A DNA stretch of 64,000 bases from Solen grandis (lineage: Eukaryota; Mollusca; Bivalvia; Adapedonta; Solenidae), in assembly GCA_021229015.1 (NCBI GenBank), contig CM037795.1:18626212-18690211 (forward strand). The letters are read 5' to 3'. Made by a program: the position numbers and the translations under genes. Shown in pieces: positions 1 through 11,870 of this stretch. The notes under the pieces are model-generated. The model ran no database searches. It had not been told where the DNA came from and worked only from the letters and a program-made list of their open reading frames with translations. How positions within the stretch are numbered: position 1 is the stretch's first letter; each line of letters begins with the position of its first letter.

Positions 1-245
1 GTAGTACAGTGGAGTCAAACATGCTGATTTGTAAGGCTAGTCAGTAGGAGGTAGTACAGTGGAGTCAAACATGCTGATTAGTAAGGCTAGTCAGTAGGAG
101 GTAGTACAGTGGTGTCAAACATGCTGATTAGTAAGGCTAGTCAGTAGGAGGTAGGAGGTAGTACAGTGGAGTCAAACATTAGTAAGGCTAGTCAGTAGGA
201 GGTAGTACAGTGGAGTCAAACATGATGCTGATCAGCAAAGTTAGT
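1..245. repeat. 50-bp tandem repeat array, open at the window edge
   Basis: Units at 1-50, 51-100 and 101-150 are almost identical; each begins gtagtacagtgg and ends gtcagtaggag. After a 7-bp partial repeat come one shortened unit and one diverged unit, fading out near 245. The array probably continues to the left of the window. No coding content is seen. Confidence 0.95.
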
Positions 246-325
246 CAATAGGAATCATGCTAATCAGTAGTAGTAAGTAGGACAGAGAAGTGTGGAGTTT
301 AACATCATATGGATCAGTAATTTAA

Positions 326-1798
326 GGGCCAAGATGGCCATGAAGACTCTCACCTAAGCAAAACTGCCTTCATTGCCTGTACAAGTTACTAAATTATAGC
401 ATAGTTGAACTGCATACATGATCCATGAGATCATTTCAATTCCACAAAACAAACAGTACCTGTGGTCAAAATTTGAAGTCAAACTTGACTGAGAGATTAT
501 GGCTATAAACAAAGTCAATGAAACTACAAAATGATTGCTTAAGAAATGAAGCTGCTAGAGTGTAAACAGTGAAATTTGGCATTTTTATCATTTTAAGACT
601 GAAAAAGGTTAATTAAGAATTGAAGATGATAGAGTACAAACAAGGTGAAATCTGGCTTTTTATATTAAAAGGGCCATTACTCCTGACCTAATTGGCCGAT
701 ATCAGCCAAAGTCGAACATGGCCGAGAGATTATGGCTATTTACATTGTTATAACATTTTGAAATGATTGCTTAACAAGAGCCATCTGTAAGAAAGCAGGC
801 TTGACTATTCTATTATGCTTGTCAATAAAAAAATAAATATTGCAATTAAAAGCAAAATGAGAATCTCTGTATTATTAAAATATACCAAAGAGCAATAAAC
901 ATGTGCTCAAATTGAGCTCAATAGAAAGAAGTTGTAGATAATAGCAATGTTAAACATAATTTTTAACATTTTTTCTAAGTCCAAAAATGCCCATAAATAT
1001 ACAAAAATATTTGGAAGAGTTACTGTTCCTGTTTCTACTAGAAGTTTGAGGGACATCCATCGAGTAAAAGTTGAGATAATGGCAATGTTAAACAAAAGTC
1101 AAACATTTGTGCTAAGTCTAAAAAGGGCCATAAATATGCAAAAATATTTGGAAGAAATACTGTCCTTGTTTCTACTAGCTGGTCTGATGATCAAGGCATG
1201 TGTGAAGTTTGAGAGACACCCAATGAGTAAAATTTGAGATAAAACAAAAGTTTAACATTTGTGGTAAGTCCAAAAAGGGCCATAAATATGCAAAAACAAT
1301 TGGGAGAGTTACTGTTCCTGATTCTACTGGCTGGGCTGATGATGATAATGCACGTGTGAAGTTTGAGAGAAATCCAATGAGTAAAACTGGAGATAATGGC
1401 AATGTTAAAACACTACCTTAAAGGGTTAAGTGAAAAAGTGAGGTGGTACGGAAAACTTAACCAAGATTCTAAGTAAAAATAGGGGCATAATTTGGACAAA
1501 ATCCATGACAGAGTTATCCCCTCTTGCCTACAGGTTGGGGTGGTGTTAAAATACAAGTATTCCAAGTTTCAAAACAATACCTTTAAGGGCTTCAGTAATT
1601 AAATGAGGTGGTACGATAAACGCTGACACTCGGTTTAGTAGAATAGCCCTCCTTATTCTTCGAATAGTCAAGCTAAAAAAAATGAAGATGCTAGAGTGCA
1701 AACAAACTTATTGTGGACGACGGAAGGATGGACGGAAGATGGCCTTTCATCAATCCTAATAGCTCTTTCTGAGTACATGTGCTTAGGTGAGCTAAAAA
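326..1798 (+). mobile_element. pearl-like interspersed element with degenerate internal tandem units
   Basis: The left end carries the family head (gggccaagatggcc, then ctcacctaag). The right end carries a gacgg-rich stretch at about 1,715-1,735 followed by gcttaggtgagcta near 1,780-1,795. Between them, roughly 145-bp units recur at about 960-1,410 (phrases such as 'gggccataaatatgcaaaa' and 'gagataatggcaatg'). The short ORFs here are translations of these units. Another repeat end (ttcttcgaatagtcaagcta, 1,656-1,675) lies inside, so the structure is probably nested. Non-coding. Confidence 0.6.
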
Positions 1799-1998
1799 GT
1801 ATTGAACATATTGTAGAGCTTTAATATAGATTTAACAACACACACACATATCTGGAGTGTGTTCATTCATATTTATGTACAATGTTTATCCAATCAGTTG
1901 CATTCATGCATGTTTAATATCTTTTCATCCATTTCCATGCAAATGAGATGACACAATTTATAGTAATTAACACACAAGTCACTATATGATAGGATTAG

Positions 1999-2205
1999 CC
2001 GTGGTCCAAAAAGTAATTACCTGATTACGGATACAAAGGTTGTGGGTTCGAACCCCGTTGGGGGCGAGGATTTTTCATGGCCTTCCCAGGTGTAAAGTAC
2101 TGGTCTAACCCAGGAACTGTCGAGAGGGATTAGTGTAAGCTGTAAAAACTTGTTTCCCAATCGACGTAAAATAAATAAGTTTAAACTAACTCTTTTGTGT
2201 AACAT
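1999..2205 (+). mobile_element. tRNA-derived SINE
   Basis: A B-box-like sequence (tgggttcgaacccc) lies at about 2,042-2,056 in a tRNA-like head. It is followed by a body (ggtctaacccaggaactg) and an AT-rich tail ending near 2,205. A fragment of the same body occurs near 34,520-34,550. The A box is weak and no functional tRNA fold is claimed. Confidence 0.7.
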
Positions 2206-2616
2206 TGTTTACCTTCAAACATATTTACATGAAAGCGTAAGAGTGTACTCCTTCTACACAACATTTTCAAAGAAAGTAAGTGAACAGAAAGAAAATACTA
2301 TCACACAATAATAATCTAATAAGGAAATATTGATAATAAGTAAAAAGAAAAATACCTCTTTTAAAATTCATTTAATCCTAATCATGTGAACTGTAAATAA
2401 GTGTCGATACATATCTAGTATAGATTTTTCTTTTCAATCTTTTTTTTTGTCTAATAATGCCCAGTTATCTATTCATGTCTAAATAGTAGCCAATGACCCT
2501 ATCTCTCAATCAAACACATACAATGTGATGAATGGCGATCTAAAAATCAATAAAGAAACAATATTTCTGACAAAACTTTTATTTTGTTTATCATTGTACA
2601 AATATTTAATTTTCAT

Positions 2617-2832
2617 TACCCATTTCACTCCGAAAGGAGACGTAAACGTACGTAAATCAACGAGCACTCCTAGAACACCTAATCTTTATGCTGGTATTAA
2701 ACTCCACACAATTTTTCAATGGGAAATAGACAAACACATGAGATATTCATGAGATTTGTCACTGACTGGTCAATTTAAATCAGTGAATTATACCAAGTAT
2801 TGCCAAACCCCTGGTAAAATGGTCTATTATGT
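2617..2832. repeat. MITE-like dispersed repeat (second copy at 38,724-38,927)
   Basis: Both copies begin near ccattt(c/t)actccgaaa and end near ggtgaaatggtctat or ggtaaaatggtctat, so their ends are short inverted repeats. Internal matches include 'gtcactttaaatcag' and 'cgaactatacc' or close variants. The copies are clearly diverged. The 75-codon ORF over this copy is incidental. Confidence 0.5.
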
Positions 2833-2839
2833 TAAAACA

Positions 2840-3359
2840 CAAGCATGTATTTTACATCAAGATAAAACATAACACCCAAAAATTTTCTAACTTGAAAGGT
2901 CTGCCTTTTAAAACCAAGCCTGAATTTGACAAGTTTTGGACAAAAAAAGAAACATTTTTAATGACCAAGGTCAATGGATAAAAGTCATTACAAGCTGTCT
3001 GTCCATAAGAATGCTTTGTAAAAATTATTGTTTTCTAATGTAGGAAAATTAAAATACAAACCATGAGACCTGAAATGAAATGGTTATTAATTATAAAAGA
3101 ACAATCTTTCTGTCAAGAAAAATGAGTTTCATGAGTTCATAAATTTGTAGGCCACTCAAAAGTTATTGCAATACAATGTGCTGTTAAATATTTCAAAGAT
3201 TATACATTGGGATACATTTTAGATATTTTACAATATCTATGGATGGCAGGTTCATATAAAATTTGTATCTGAATAAATATATACAGACACAGCAATTCTT
3301 ATGCACGCAAGTCTAAAGAATGTATCCACGTTTCATCAAAGCTAACATCTAAATGTATA
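2840..3359. other. AT-rich sequence, nothing recognised
   Basis: No open frame of note, RNA gene or recognised repeat boundary is visible between the MITE-like repeat and the decayed zinc-finger array. Confidence 0.5.
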
Positions 3360-3764
3360 CTCTCTTGCCTTAGACATGCATGGTTTTCTCATACATGTTT
3401 GCCTGTCTCATATCAGCCGAATTGATGTTAAGTAACAGCAATTTGGTATGACTTTTCTCATTTGTTTTTGCAAAATTGTGGTCAAGTTTGACTTCTAAGT
3501 ATGTGTGTTTTTTTTTCTCCTGTATGCAATCACAATTGCTTGGTCATTTCTGACTATAACACACTGTTCACACTCTGTACATTTATTAAGCTATCCTCCT
3601 GTACATCTGCCCATGTGCAATGGTCAATTTTGATTTATAACTTCATGCATATTGGCACACAGTACAATTATAAGGCTGTTTTTCCTGTTTGAATTCATAA
3701 TTGTGAATTCAATTTGACTTACACATGTATGGCTTTTCTCCAATATATTTCCACATGTGTGAAG

Positions 3765-4569
3765 TCAAATATGACCTGGTATGGCATGTATATTCCTTTG
3801 CACACGTATGTGTGAGTTCAAGGCTGACTTATGAATACATGAATAATCACACAAAGTACACTTGAATGGCTTTTCTCCTGTATGTGTTCTCATGTGCACA
3901 GTCAATGCTGTCCTCTCACTACCTGCATACTCACACACAGAACAGTTGTATGGCTTTTCTCCTGTATGTACTCTCATGTGCATTGTTAAGTGTGATGTCT
4001 GTTTACATGTATACCAATGCATACTCACACACAGTACACTTGTGTGGTTTTTCTCCTGTATGTATTCTCATATGAATTACCAAAGATGATTTCTGACGAC
4101 ATGCATAGTCACACACAGTACACTTGTGTGGCTTTTCTTCTCTATGAACTTTCATGTGCGAGGTTAATTTTGACATATTAATACATGCATAATTACACAC
4201 AGTACATTTGTATGGCTTTTCGCCTGTATGTAAACGTGTATGACTGATCAAGCCTGGTTTCCAACTACATGCAAAGTCACACATTGTACACTTGTATGGC
4301 TTTTCTCCAGTATGTATTTTCATGTGTGAGGTCAATTTTGACTTCACCCTACATGCATAATCGCATACAGTACACTTGTATGGCTTTTCTCCTGTATGTG
4401 AATACATGTGTCTGATCAATTCTGATTTCCACCTACATGTAAACTTACACTCAGTACACATGTATGGATTGCCTCCTGTATGAATTCTCATGTGTGAGGT
4501 CAGTTTGGACTTCTCATTACATGCAAACTCACACTCCGCACACTTGTATGACTGTTCTCCGGTATTCAT
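3765..4569 (-). pseudogene. C2H2 zinc-finger array protein, frameshifted
   Basis: Read on the minus strand, nine classical C2H2 fingers can be followed (C-x2-C-x12-H-x3-H), joined by TGEKPYKC-type linkers as in DNA-binding zinc-finger proteins. Fingers 1-6 and the start of finger 7 lie in one frame (4,569 down to about 4,030). Finger 7 resumes in another frame (CKQTSHLTMH), and fingers 8 and 9 follow. The break is a 10-nt insertion (ttggtataca, minus strand) between the finger's ...CEYA and CKQ. In finger 9 the last histidine is replaced (HIRVQ). Decayed fingers continue to about 3,360: for example PYNCTVCQYA is readable near 3,635-3,670 and a linker remnant near 3,722-3,758. The gene therefore looks like a decaying paralogue of a larger array, unless the 10 nt is an assembly error. 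A nuclear, DNA-binding role is family knowledge; the target is unknown. Confidence 0.85.
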
Positions 4570-4601
4570 ACTTAGATATTATAATAATGTCTGATTTCGA
4601 C

Positions 4602-4826
4602 CTATGTGTATACCCAATACTGTACACTAAATGTTTTCTGATTGGCATGTGAGGGAGTACTGCTGACTTCTATCTCACCTTGTCTATTTTCTTCCTCATC
4701 TTTGATCAAGTTTGTCTCATACTGTATATGTTCTTCTGTCTTTAGTTTACCTAAATTATGTATAAAACCATAGGTTTTCTTGACACAGAGAACAAGTTTA
4801 TGGCTTCCTCTTGTAGGATTTAGCAT
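4602..4826 (-). CDS. possible N-terminal exon of the zinc-finger gene
   Basis: A 74-codon minus-strand frame lies immediately upstream of the finger array. It holds an acidic, lysine/glutamate-rich stretch (KTEEHIQYETNLIKDEEENR) of the kind that often precedes molluscan finger arrays. It ends at a stop 33 bp before the first ATG of the array, so a splice or frame change would be needed to join them. No domain is recognised. The link to the array is inferred only from position and strand. Confidence 0.3.
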   Translation of the reverse strand: MLNPTRGSHKLVLCVKKTYGFIHNLGKLKTEEHIQYETNLIKDEEENRQGEIEVSSTPSHANQKTFSVQYWVYT

Positions 4827-5075
4827 GTGATCAAGTGTAGTACTAGTTCAGGATCTTGAGCATCTGTTGATTTCATTTTGAACATTTTGTCCTAAGAAGA
4901 TATTGACTGCACAGTATCGTATATCCCTTGAAAAGACTTCTGAAATGAAAAATCGATTATCTTAAATGACAAGTTGGTTCCTTTCCATGAGGTTCACTTA
5001 TAAAAATCAAATTCAAAACAACAGCACATTTTTATTTCTTTACATTTTCATAGAAGACAACCAAGTTTGATTAAC

Positions 5076-5130
5076 AAGAGGGCCATAATGGCCCTAAAAT
5101 GCTCACCGGAGTATCATCACTTAATTAGAC
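5076..5130 (+). mobile_element. pearl-like element head fragment
   Basis: The sequence gagggccataatggccct, followed by a variant of gctcacctgag (gctcaccggag), is the usual left end of the interspersed family. A SINE interrupts what follows, and the right end of this copy is not resolved before about 5,990. Confidence 0.5.
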
Positions 5131-5209
5131 AATTCAGTTTAACCTTTATTAAAATTCCAGTTAAAATCAGAATGCCCCCACCTAAGTTTTTTGTCACAAA
5201 TCTGAAATA

Positions 5210-5515
5210 TGTTTGTTTGTTGTTGTGTTTAACGTCCCACGGACAGTATTTCAGTCATTTGGGAATATGTCTACTTGGGACAGATATAGTGCTGCCACAC
5301 TGCAATATCACGCCATAGACATGTGGCATGATACCACACTCAGTCACATTATCCTGACACCAGGCCAACCCATCCTGGAATCACCCTTATACTAAGTGCC
5401 AAGCAATGGAGCTATACCAGTACCATTTTTATTGACTTTGGTATGTCATGGCTGGGGATCGAACCCATGACCTCCCGCTCCAGAGGCGGAGGCTCTAACC
5501 ACTCAGCCACAAAAA
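5210..5515 (-). mobile_element. tRNA-derived SINE, minus orientation
   Basis: On the minus strand a tRNA-like head runs TGGCTGAGTGGTTAGAGC (A box) to ATGGGTTCGATCCCC (B box), at 5,515 to about 5,455. The body follows, then a tail ending in ACAACAACAAACAAACA-type repeats near 5,210. The same body occurs at 15,811-16,063, 60,972-61,300 and 39,830-39,970. The tail with '...actgtccgtgggacgttaaac' resembles bivalve Meta-domain SINEs; that family name is an inference. Confidence 0.85.
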
Positions 5516-5994
5516 TAACAAAGGGGCAATAACTCCAAAATAACTTGATCACGTGTTATGGAAGTTGGTCACTGCACTTTTTCTGAAAGCATGCTACATA
5601 AATATCAACTTTGAAGTCGGCCAATGCACTTTTTCAGTATGCATGCTACATAAATATTTGACTTTAACTTTCAGAACAAAGGACAATAACTCAAAATTAC
5701 TTGACTGAGAGTTATGGAACTTGGTCACTGCACTTCTCCTGAATGCATGAAGTATTAACTTTACATTAAATCCCAGAATTAGTATTCATGTTATGCTCCA
5801 GACAAACTTTTGGGACAGATGTACTGACTGAAGGACGGACTGATGTATGGATGGATGGACAAAGGCATATCTATATGCCCCCACCTGACAATAAGTGGTG
5901 GAGGCCTAAAATATCTACCAATGAAGTTTCATGTTGATATCTCTTATAGGTTTTGAATTATGCTCCGGACAAAATTTAAGTATGAAAAATAACA

Positions 5995-6737
5995 ACAAGA
6001 GGGCCAAGATGGCCCTAGATCGCTCACCTGAGAAAAGTATCATTCATTGCCTGTACAAAACAGATTGCTTTAGAATTAAGATGATGAGGTGAAACAATGT
6101 TCAGGAATTTTCTGACCCCATCCACAAAAGATATCATCATGACAAACATTCTGCCAGTTTGAGGATGATTGGACCAAAAATGTTGCCCTCAGAGTATAAA
6201 CAAGATTTTTCTAAGATTTGACCTACTGACCTACATTTCTGTCCAGCCCCACCCATTTTCAAACTGGTTCGAGATATCATCATGACAAACAATCTGACCA
6301 AGTTTGAAGAAGATGGATAAAAATTGTGACCTCTAGTGTGTAAACAATATTTTCCTAAGATTTGACCTACTGACCTACTTTTTGATCCAACCTGACCCAT
6401 TTTCGAAAGGGTTCAAGATATCATCAAGACAAACATTCTGACCAAGTTTGAGGAAGATTGGATCAAAAGTGTGGCCTCTAGTGTGTAAACATCAAAATTG
6501 TTGATGGACGACAAGATTTTTCTAAGATTTGACCTACTGACCTACTTTTTGATCCAACCTGACCCATTTTCGAAAAGGTTCAAGATATCATCAAGACAAA
6601 CATTCTGACCAAGTTTAAGGAAGATTGGATCAAAATTGTGGCCTCTTGTGTGTAAACATCAAAATTGTTGACTGACGACGGACGGCGGACAATCAAGTAT
6701 CCCAAAAGCTCACCCTGAGCTATGCTCAGGTGAGCTA
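5995..6737 (+). mobile_element. pearl-like element with about 130-bp core repeats
   Basis: Left end: gagggccaagatggccct then gctcacctgag. Right end: a gacgacggacggcgg stretch, then gctcaggtgagctaaaaa at about 6,719-6,737. Inside, three to four units of about 130 bp share 'gacctactgacctac', 'tttgatccaacctgaccc' and 'gacaaacattctgacc'. GCTCACCTGAG and CTCAGGTGAGC form the terminal inverted repeat. Non-coding; presumably mobilised in trans. Confidence 0.75.
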
Positions 6738-7184
6738 AAAAGCAATAACTCCTAAATCACACAAAATTGAGTTATGGTTCTTGTGCACTGCACTTTTCTT
6801 CATCAAGCTCTATGTAGCTATGAAGTTTCATGTTTATACCTCTTATAGCCTTTGAGTTATGCTCTGGACAAAATTTAAGTATGAAAAATAACAAAGGGCA
6901 ATAACCCCAAAATTTAAGTATAAAAAATTACACAGGGCAATAACTCCTAAATCATACAAAATAGAGTAATGGTTCTTGTGCACTGCACTTCTCTTTATTG
7001 AGCTCTATCTACCTAAGTTTCATGTTGATACCTCTTATAGGTTTTGAGTTATACTCCTGACAAACTTTCGGAACGTACATACGTACGGACAGATGGACGA
7101 ACAAAGGCAAGTCTATATGCACCCCCCCCCCTCTATATAAGTGGTTGGGGGCATAAAAATACTATTTCAAAATGTTTCTACAGA

Positions 7185-7529
7185 CTGAAAAAGAACTAGA
7201 TTTCGTTTGTCCCGAACAAACGATATGACTTTCTGCTCTAATGACCTTAGTGTCATTGTGACCTTGACCTTTGACTTCATTACCTCAAAATCATAGGTGT
7301 CATATACAGGCCATTGGCAATGTCCCTATCAAGTTTCATTGACATAGGCTTATTTCTTCTCAAGTAATAAATAAAAAAAATAAATTTATATTAAGTTTCA
7401 CTTTGATCCTGACCTTTGAACTAATGACCTCAGAATTTAAAAAGGGTCATGAACTGGCCATGGACAATGTCCATAACAAGTTTTACAAACTAAGGCTTAT
7501 TCATTCTTGGTAACACGAAATTATATTTT
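7185..7529. repeat. dispersed 'tgaccttgacctttga' repeat sequence
   Basis: Two units share phrases such as 'tgaccttgacctttgac', 'gtccctatcaagtttcat' and 'aggcttattc'. The arrangement is a common low-grade interspersed repeat pattern; no boundaries or coding frame could be fixed. Confidence 0.4.
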
Positions 7530-7745
7530 TATGACCAAAGTTTGAATCTCGATTTTAACATAAATCTCGAACTTTTGGAATTTTGAAAATTCAAGAATGT
7601 ATGCACATCTACATCCCAAATTACACCTTCTGTTAAAATATCAAGTCAATCAGACCAATATTGACGGCTTCAGAACGCAAACCAAATTTGGTAGCTAATT
7701 TGAATTGTGACGTCAAATGACGTCATATGAAGATGAAAAAATGTT
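7530..7745. repeat. dispersed repeat, near-identical copy at 11,543-11,755
   Basis: The block starting 'gaccaaagt.tgaatctcga' and ending 'gacgtcatatgaagatga' recurs almost unchanged 4 kb downstream, in the same orientation. The copies flank the two pearl-like elements between them, as expected of a local duplication or of a larger repeat unit. Confidence 0.75.
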
Positions 7746-7780
7746 TCTTGAGGCAGAAAGCCCTAATAAAAAAAATAATC

Positions 7781-8990
7781 AAGAGGGCCATGATGGCCCT
7801 GAATCGCTCACCTGAGTACCATTGCTTCAACTGATGTCAAGGTTTTTAAACAGACAAGGATTCTGATATAACTTAATCTAAAACATTTTACCCCTGACAA
7901 TACTACACACCAAATATCTAAGCAATGGGCCATATGGTTTCAGAGAAGACTTGGGCGCAGGGTCATTTATCACCGTAGGGCCAAGACTGAAAATCTTTGT
8001 AATGAACCATTAGATGCTACTACATACCAAAAATCTTAGCTCTAGGCCTTATTGATTCATAGAAGAAGATTTTTTAAGATTTTCCTATTTAACTCTATGT
8101 AAAACAAGTGACCCCTGGTGTGGGGTCATTTATCACCATTGGGCTATGATTTGTACAATCTTGGTAGTGGCCCATAAGATGATGCTACATACCAAATATC
8201 TAAGCTCTAGGCCTTATGGATTCATAGACGAAGATTTTTTAAGATTTTCCTATATAACTCTATGTAAAACAAGTGACCCCTGGTGCGGGGTCATTTATCA
8301 CCATAGGGCTATGATTTGTACAATCTTGGTAGTGGCACATAAGATGATGCTACATACCAAATATCTAAGCTCTAGGCCTTATGGATTCATAGAAGAAGAT
8401 TTTTTAAGATTTTTCTATATAACTCTATGTAAAACAAGTGACCCCTGGTGCGGGGTCATTTATCACCATAGGGCTATGATTTGTACAATCTTGGTAGTGG
8501 CCCATAAGATGATGCTACATACCAAATATCTAAGTTCTAAGCCTAATGGGATTATAGAAGAAGATTTTTTAAGATTTTCCTATATAACTCTATGTAAAAC
8601 AAGTGACCCCTGGTGCGGGTCATTTATAACCGTAGGGCTATGATTTGTACAATCTTGGTAGTGGCCCATAAGATGATGCTACATACCAAATATCTAAGCT
8701 CTAGGCCTTGCAGTTTTGCAGAAGAAGATTTTCAAAGTTTGCATTTTTAAAATCTATTTTTAGCTCCTGTGACCTAATTATGCAATGGACCAGAACCATT
8801 TATACAACTTTAGTAGAGCTTCATCCAAGGAACATTCCTGCAAAATATTTTTCAAATTAGCCAAGCCGTTTAGGAGGAGATGTTGTTTGAAGCAATTGTT
8901 GACGCCGGACGCACGCACGCACGACGGACTCCGGACAAAAGGCGATCAGAAAAGCTCACCTTGAGCACGTTGTGCTCATGTGAGCTAAAA
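7781..8990 (+). mobile_element. pearl-like element with about 180-bp tandem core
   Basis: Left end: gagggccatgatggccct plus gctcacctgag. Right end: gacgccggacgcacgcacg (ACGG/ACGC microsatellite-like), then a diverged tgctcatgtgagctaaaaa. The core is four to five tandem units of about 180 bp between about 8,050 and 8,740, each with 'gatgatgctacataccaaat' and 'aagtgacccctggtgcgggg'. Because the units stay in frame, they create a 165-codon ORF (8,146-8,643) that is not a gene. The layout (TIR, tandem core, tetranucleotide microsatellite) matches the published description of bivalve pearl elements. Confidence 0.8.
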
Positions 8991-8999
8991 ACCCAATAG

Positions 9000-9824
9000 G
9001 ACCTTCTGCTTAAGGCAGAATGCCCTAATAAAATTTTGAAGAAAGTCATAATAACAATGGCAACATGCTTATCGGTCCCGGTGTACACAATTGCATCCTA
9101 AAATGCACCTCATTCTCTCAAATATGCATCGCAATTCACCTTTTATCACTGGCACTCTTTCCTGCATAGGAACATCCAGATCGTGGGTAACCAACCCAAT
9201 AACCACTTTCCTTTTTTTTAACTTCAAATTGCTAGATTTCCATATACAAGCCCTTATCCGAAAAACATGAATATCTGCTATCTTTGATGATGTAATCACT
9301 TGAAACTTTCAGAACTTTTTGCACATCTTAGGTTGAGTCATTCCTGCAAATTTGGACTTCATACATCAACTAGCTAATTTCATATGATTTTATTAATATT
9401 TCATGCTTTTGTATTCATGACATCACAATCATGTGACCAAACAAATATTCCTGGCAGTATACATCACTTCACTTTAAAGTTTGTTTATCCTGAAAAAATC
9501 ATAATAATTGACTCAAAGTTCATGAAGCTACAGCATTTCAATTTCGTGAAAAGTACACTTTTTGTTTTTCTGCCATAACTCAATCGTTTGAACCCCAATC
9601 TTCAAATACTTAATATCACCTGAAAGGTCTTTCAAAGTACTACAAAATTAACTCATAGTGTCTGGGTAGAGTATTTTTTTGTTTTTGAGATACCGATGGC
9701 CGAATAAAAACACCTGAAACTGACATATGACCTTGACCAGTGCGATTTTCTGGAAACAGAGGTCACCATGCACCGTGGGACATGAGGTTGCACATTAAAT
9801 GAAAGTAACATGCCAATCTGTCAA
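9000..9824. other. gene-free stretch between two pearl-like elements
   Basis: It opens with 'ttctgcttaaggcagaatgc', which resembles sequence just before the preceding element (7,751-7,770), so that element may have inserted into a repeat. The rest contains only short unsupported ORFs (9,069-9,299 and 9,384-9,578) without recognisable domains. Confidence 0.4.
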
Positions 9825-9825
9825 A

Positions 9826-11367
9826 CAAGAGGGCCATGATGGCCCTGAAACGCTCACCTGAGTACCATTGCTACAACTGATTACAAGGTTTTTAAACAGA
9901 CAAGAATTCTGATATAACTCAATCTTAAACATTTTAGCCCTGACAATACTACACACCAAATATATAAGCACTGGGCCTTATGGTTTCAAAGGAGAAGACT
10001 TAGTGCGGGGTCATTTATCTCCAAAGGGCCACCATTTTGAAAATCTTGATAATGAACCATTAGATGATACTACATACCAAAAATCTAAGCTATAGGCCTT
10101 ATGGATTCATAGAAGAAGATTTTTTTAAAGATTTTCCTATATAACTCTATGTAAAACAAGTGACCCCTGGTGCGGGGGCATTTATCACCATAAGGTCATG
10201 ATTTGTACAATCTTGGTAATGAACCATAAGATGATGCTACATACCAAATATCTAATCTCTAGGCCTTATGGATTCATAGAAGAAGATTTTTAAAGATTTT
10301 CCTATATAACTCTATGTAAAACAAGTGACCCCTATTGCGGGGGCATTTATCACCGTTTGGCTATGATTTGAACAATCTTGGTAATGAACCATTAGATGAT
10401 GCTACATACCAAATATCTTAGCTCTAGGCCTTATGGATTCATAGAAGAAGATTTTTAAAGTTTTCCTATATAATCTTTAAAACAAGTGACCCTGGTGCGG
10501 GGCATTTATCCCATAGGGCTATGATTTGAACAATCTTGGTAATGAACCATAAGATGATGCTACATACCAAATATCTAAGCTCTAGGCCTTATGGATTCAT
10601 AGAAGAAGATTTTAAAAGATTTTCCTATATAACTCTATGTAAAACAAGTGACCCCTGGTGCAGGGGCATTTATCACCATAGGGCTATGATTTGAACAATC
10701 TTGGTAATGAACCATAAGATGATGCTACATACCAAATATCTAAGCTCTAGGCCTTATGGATTCATAGAAGAAGATTTTTAAAGATTTTCCTATATAACTC
10801 TATGTAAAACAAGTGACCCCTGGTGCGGGGGCATTTATCACCATAGGGCTATGATTTGAACAATCTTGGTAATGAACCATTAGATGGTGCTACATACCAA
10901 ATATCTGAGCTTTAGGCCTTATGGATTCATAGAAGAAGATTTTTAAAGATTTTCCTATATAACTCTATGTAAAACAAGTGACCCCTGGTGCGGGGGCATT
11001 TATCACCGTAGGGCTATGATTTGTACAATCTTGGTAATGGCCCATAAGATGATGCTACATACCAAATATCTAAGCTCTAGGCCTTGCAGTTTTGCAGAAG
11101 AAGATTTTCAAAGTTTGCATTTTTAAAATCTATTTTTAGCTCCTGTGACCTACTTTTTTAACCAATCTGAATAATTTGTACAACTATGATAGAGGGCATC
11201 ATAAGGATGATTCCAGTGAAGTTTGGTCAAAATCCCTTCAGCGGTTCATGAGGAGATGTTGTTTAAAGCAAATTGTTGACGACGGACGGACGCACGCACA
11301 CACGGACGACGGACAAAAGGCGATCACAAAAGCTCACCATGAGCACATTGTGCTCAGGTGAGCTAAA
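9826..11367 (+). mobile_element. pearl-like element with a long tandem core
   Basis: Same family as the element at 7,781. The head (gagggccatgatggccct, gctcacctgag) lies at about 9,829-9,862 and the tail (gacgacggacggacgcacgc, then tgctcaggtgagctaaaaa) at about 11,277-11,367. Six to seven core units of about 180 bp lie in between. The cores differ mainly by small indels. The terminal 170 bp are close to those of the first copy, so the two are likely recent relatives. Confidence 0.8.
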
Positions 11368-11542
11368 AATCAAGCCTGCAGGTCCCAAGAGCTGCTAATT
11401 TCAAAAGCAAAATTTCTTATCACAGTGTGACGTCAAATGCCGTCAGTTATCAAATAATACAAAGAAGACCTCAGGACACTTACGCTATCCAATTTTCACG
11501 CTTCTAACTCAACAGGAGCCTTTGTAACACAACATTATATTT

Positions 11543-11755
11543 TTATGACCAAAGTTCGAATCTCGATTTTAACATAAAATCTCGAACTTTTGGAATTTTG
11601 AAATTCAAGAATGTATGCACATCTACATCCCATATTACACCTTCTGTTAAAATATCAAGTCAATCAGACCAATATTGACGGCTTCAGAACGCAAACCAAA
11701 AATAGGTAGCTTATTTGAACTGTGATGTCAAATGACGTCATATGAAGATGAAAAT
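11543..11755. repeat. second copy of the 7,530-7,745 dispersed repeat
   Basis: Near-identical to 7,530-7,745 in the same orientation, with a few substitutions (for example accaaaaataggtagctta in place of accaaatttggtagctaa). Confidence 0.75.
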
Positions 11756-11870
11756 TGTTGCATTCAAAAGGGCCAAAATCTCTCTGATTACTGTTAAAAT
11801 GTCATGCTGCTGGTTTATTGGTATCATGTTTTAATTTGAACCTCAAAAGGAGGAAAAATAATAATAATAT

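Noticed and set aside
7255..7275. Nuclear-receptor half-sites (tgaccttgacct)
   Set aside because: The phrase belongs to a dispersed repeat and recurs without any gene context.
8146..8643. 165-codon repetitive ORF
   Set aside because: It is the translation of the tandem core of a pearl-like element; sister units elsewhere carry frame-breaking indels.
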